Source of the DNA: Gluconacetobacter azotocaptans
GTDB taxonomy: Bacteria; Pseudomonadota; Alphaproteobacteria; Acetobacterales; Acetobacteraceae
Direction: 5' to 3'
Length of the DNA: 64,000 bases
NCBI RefSeq assembly: GCF_014174355.1
Contig: NZ_JABEQF010000007.1
Location: 62,001-126,000 of the forward strand
Below, piece by piece: positions 61,997 through 64,000 of this stretch (position 1 is the first letter of the stretch; each line of letters begins with the position of its first letter). The notes beneath the pieces were generated by a model. That model saw nothing but the letters and a program-made list of their open reading frames with translations, had not been told where the DNA came from and did no database searches. The translations under genes and the position numbers were made by a program.

Positions 61997-62872
61997 ATGA
62001 CCGACACCCGCCACCCCGACCTCGCCGATCCCGACGACCGCGCGGTGCTGGATTGCTGGCACCCCATCGGCTTCCTGGACGGCATCGGCGCCCACCGCAC
62101 ACACACGCGCCTGCTGGGCGTCGATCTGACGGCGCGGCGTCATCGCGACGGGGCGATCGTGGTGGGCGCCGCCGGACGAAGCGACCCTCTGCCGGTCGCC
62201 GAACGCTACGGCTGCCTGTGGACCAGCCTGGGCACGCCCCCCGCCGCCCCGCTGTCGATCCCCGACGCCGACGAACCCGACCGCCGCCTGGTCTGCTGCG
62301 GATCGGTCGAAGTCCATGCCTCGGGCCTGCGGGTGATCGAGAATTTCCTCGACATCGCGCATTTTCCCTTCGTCCATACCGGCATCCTGGGGGCCGAGCC
62401 CCAGACCGAAGTGGCCCGCTATCACACCGAAATCCGCCGCGACGTGGACGAAGTCTGGGCGACCGAATGCCGCTTTCACCAACCGCAGGCCGCCCATTCC
62501 TCCCACACCGGTGTCGAGGCGCAGTATGTCTACCGTGTCGCGTCGCCGTTCGTGACGCTGCTATACAAATCCTGCCCGAACGACCCCGTGCGCCCCGACG
62601 TGATCGCCCTGTTCGTCCAGCCGACCGCGCCGGATCGCTGCCGCGCCCATCCGGTAATGTTCCTGATCGACGACGTGTCGCCCCAGGCGGACCTGATCCA
62701 GTTCCAGCAACGCATCTTCCTGCAGGACCGCATCATCCTGGAAAACCAGCGCCCGCGCCTGCTGCCGCTGGACCCGCGCGCCGAAATCCCCACTCGCGCC
62801 GATTCGCTGTCGGTCGCCTATCGGCGCTGGCTGAAGGAAAAACAGGTGCGCTACGGCGCCGTCCACACATAG
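61997..62872 (+). CDS. Rieske-less oxygenase catalytic subunit (VanA/NdmC-like)
   Basis: 291 aa from the ATG at 61997, with AGGTGGA five bases upstream; a GTG three codons earlier is possible. The mononuclear-iron site is intact: Asn116, Asp119, His122 and His127 in IENFLDIAHFPFVH, and Asp244 in FLQDRIILENQRP, followed by LPLDPRAEIPTRADSLSVAYRRWLK, a VanA-family end. The Rieske cluster motifs (CxH and CxxH) are missing. The flanking strands (CWHPIGFLDG, then DPLPVAERYGCLWTSLG) remain, so about 60 residues of cluster-binding domain have been lost. NdmC shows the same loss. It must receive electrons from a separate Rieske protein, presumably the one at 55784. Confidence 0.87.
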   Translation: MTDTRHPDLADPDDRAVLDCWHPIGFLDGIGAHRTHTRLLGVDLTARRHRDGAIVVGAAGRSDPLPVAERYGCLWTSLGTPPAAPLSIPDADEPDRRLVCCGSVEVHASGLRVIENFLDIAHFPFVHTGILGAEPQTEVARYHTEIRRDVDEVWATECRFHQPQAAHSSHTGVEAQYVYRVASPFVTLLYKSCPNDPVRPDVIALFVQPTAPDRCRAHPVMFLIDDVSPQADLIQFQQRIFLQDRIILENQRPRLLPLDPRAEIPTRADSLSVAYRRWLKEKQVRYGAVHT

Positions 62873-62880
62873 CCGGCAGG

Positions 62881-63975
62881 TCAGGTGGGCCCCACCGGCA
62901 GCGACCAGTACTGGCCCGGCGCCTCGGCCTGCAGGACGTTGAAGCAGATCTTGCGGGCATAGGCCGACGACCCGACGGTGTCGGGCATCCGCCCCAGCAG
63001 CTTCATTTCGTCGACATATTGCGCCACCTGCACCCGCAGGTCGGCGCCCACCGGGCTGACGCCCAGCGTCTCGTGCCGCAGCATCGCGCGCAACTCGTCC
63101 GCCCCCATGCCGGCGATCTGCCCGGCCAGCAGGGTGGCCACCTGGTCCGGCTGGGCCTGGATCCAGCCCGACGCCGCGCGCAACGCCATCACCAGCGCCA
63201 CCGCCGCCGCCGGGTCGGATTGCAGGAAGGCGTCCGACAGGCCGAGTGCGAGGTTCGTGCGTTCGCCATAATGGCCGGTCGTGCTGTTCGCCAGTTCCGA
63301 AAACAGCGGATTGGGCCCGTGCAGAAGCTGCCACGCCAACGGGTCGTGCGCGACCACCGCGTCGATTTCGCCCCCGCGGGCCGCGTCCAGGACATGGTCG
63401 GGCGAGATGACGACCCATTGCACCCCGCTTTCGGGGTCGATGCCCTTGCGCCGCATCATCACCGAAAAAAACAGCCGGTCAGCCATGTCCCGGTCGGTGA
63501 AGGCGATTCGCAGGCCCGCGACATTGTCCAGGCGCGTCACCTTCACCCCCCGGCGCAACAGCAGCCTGAACGCCCCCGACTGCATGCCCGCGACGATTCG
63601 CGCCTGAAGCCCCCCTTCGCGAAACACGTCCAGCCACGTCAGAAGCGGTGCCACCGCGCCAACGCAGTGGCCGCCCCGCAGGTCGGCAATGGTGCCGCGC
63701 CCCGTGCGCGCACCCTCGACCGGCACGACATCCAGGTTGTAACGCTCGAAGAAACGCGCCCGCGCCACCGCGAAGACCAGTGTGTTGGACGTCGGCCATG
63801 ACAGGACCAGCCGGCGGAACCGGCCGTCCAACTGTGCCTTGTAGTAGGCCGGCGGGTGGCGGAACTGGTTGCGGATGACCAGGCCGGCCGTCACCGCCGC
63901 CCCCACGCCCGCCCCCGCGATCAAAGTGCGACGACGCAGCATCAGCCGTTCGGAATGCCCGCTGCCTTCGCCCAT
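62881..63975 (-). CDS. NMT1/SsuA-type substrate-binding protein
   Basis: 364 aa from the ATG at 63975; the ATG at 63942 (MLRRRTLIAG) is also plausible. A twin-arginine signal ([21 protein letters not shown]) precedes a type II periplasmic-binding fold: LVFAVARARFFERYNLDVVPVEG, then ADLRGGHCVGAVAPLLTWLDVF, and DNVAGLRIAFTDRDMADRLFF. Relatives bind sulfonates, nitrate, thiamin precursors or aromatic compounds. Its stop lies 8 bp from that of the oxygenase gene, in convergent orientation. No matching ATPase or permease is in the window; it may continue beyond the right edge. Confidence 0.83.
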   Translation of the reverse strand: MGEGSGHSERLMLRRRTLIAGAGVGAAVTAGLVIRNQFRHPPAYYKAQLDGRFRRLVLSWPTSNTLVFAVARARFFERYNLDVVPVEGARTGRGTIADLRGGHCVGAVAPLLTWLDVFREGGLQARIVAGMQSGAFRLLLRRGVKVTRLDNVAGLRIAFTDRDMADRLFFSVMMRRKGIDPESGVQWVVISPDHVLDAARGGEIDAVVAHDPLAWQLLHGPNPLFSELANSTTGHYGERTNLALGLSDAFLQSDPAAAVALVMALRAASGWIQAQPDQVATLLAGQIAGMGADELRAMLRHETLGVSPVGADLRVQVAQYVDEMKLLGRMPDTVGSSAYARKICFNVLQAEAPGQYWSLPVGPT

Positions 63976-64000
63976 GCCGTTCTGCCCCACTCGTTTTCTC

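Overview
This window is chromosomal DNA from a high-GC alphaproteobacterium, most likely an acetic acid bacterium (Acetobacteraceae, Gluconacetobacter-like). The evidence is the composition, a Lrp / trxB / LsrB-type neighbourhood, MucR and GapR regulators, the gene for the 3-methylhopanoid methylase HpnR, a nitrogenase-associated ArsC-like protein, and a complete alphaproteobacterial division and cell-wall (dcw) cluster ending ftsQ-ftsA-ftsZ-lpxC-bamD-recN-ligA. The species call is inference; no 16S rRNA gene is present.

Region 1 (0-15.5 kb) is mixed housekeeping and accessory genes: a GT2/GtrA glycosyltransferase with a Lrp-type regulator, trxB with an LsrB-like LysR regulator, ihfB-sppA-MucR, ribokinase, a YfcG-like GST, a FUSC-family efflux protein, guanine deaminase, the ArsC-like protein, hpnR, and an aldo/keto reductase pseudogene with an internal deletion. 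Region 2 (15.5-24.5 kb) holds tRNA-Ser(CGA), rplU-rpmA, obgE-proB, gapR, zwf, a Rieske subunit gene petA without petBC, an HSL-type hydrolase and the RNase P RNA gene. Region 3 (24.7-51.7 kb) is the dcw cluster: mraZ rsmH ftsL ftsI murE murF mraY murD ftsW murG murC murB ddl ftsQ ftsA, then ftsZ, lpxC, bamD, recN, ligA and a CNNM/CorC protein. Twelve junctions share a 4-bp start/stop overlap, and three phased TCCCAT repeats upstream of mraZ look like a MraZ operator. Region 4 (51.7-55 kb) is a less GC-biased accessory block: a secreted hypothetical protein, a membrane protein with an HExxH motif, two cupins and a VOC protein.

Region 5 (55.1-64 kb) is the most interesting. It is a divergent locus. 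One arm encodes a GST-fold protein and a stand-alone Rieske [2Fe-2S] protein. The other encodes a nicotinamidase, a complete BMP/PnrA-type ABC importer (binding protein, double ATPase, two permeases), and an oxygenase catalytic subunit that keeps the mononuclear-iron site but has lost the Rieske cluster-binding segment. A Rieske-less oxygenase, a separate Rieske domain and a GST-like partner are otherwise known to me from NdmC/NdmD/NdmE (7-methylxanthine N-demethylation in Pseudomonas putida CBB5). I infer an imported N-heterocycle (methylated purine, nucleoside or pyridine) processed by a split Rieske oxygenase. The substrate and the electron-donating reductase are not evident in the window.
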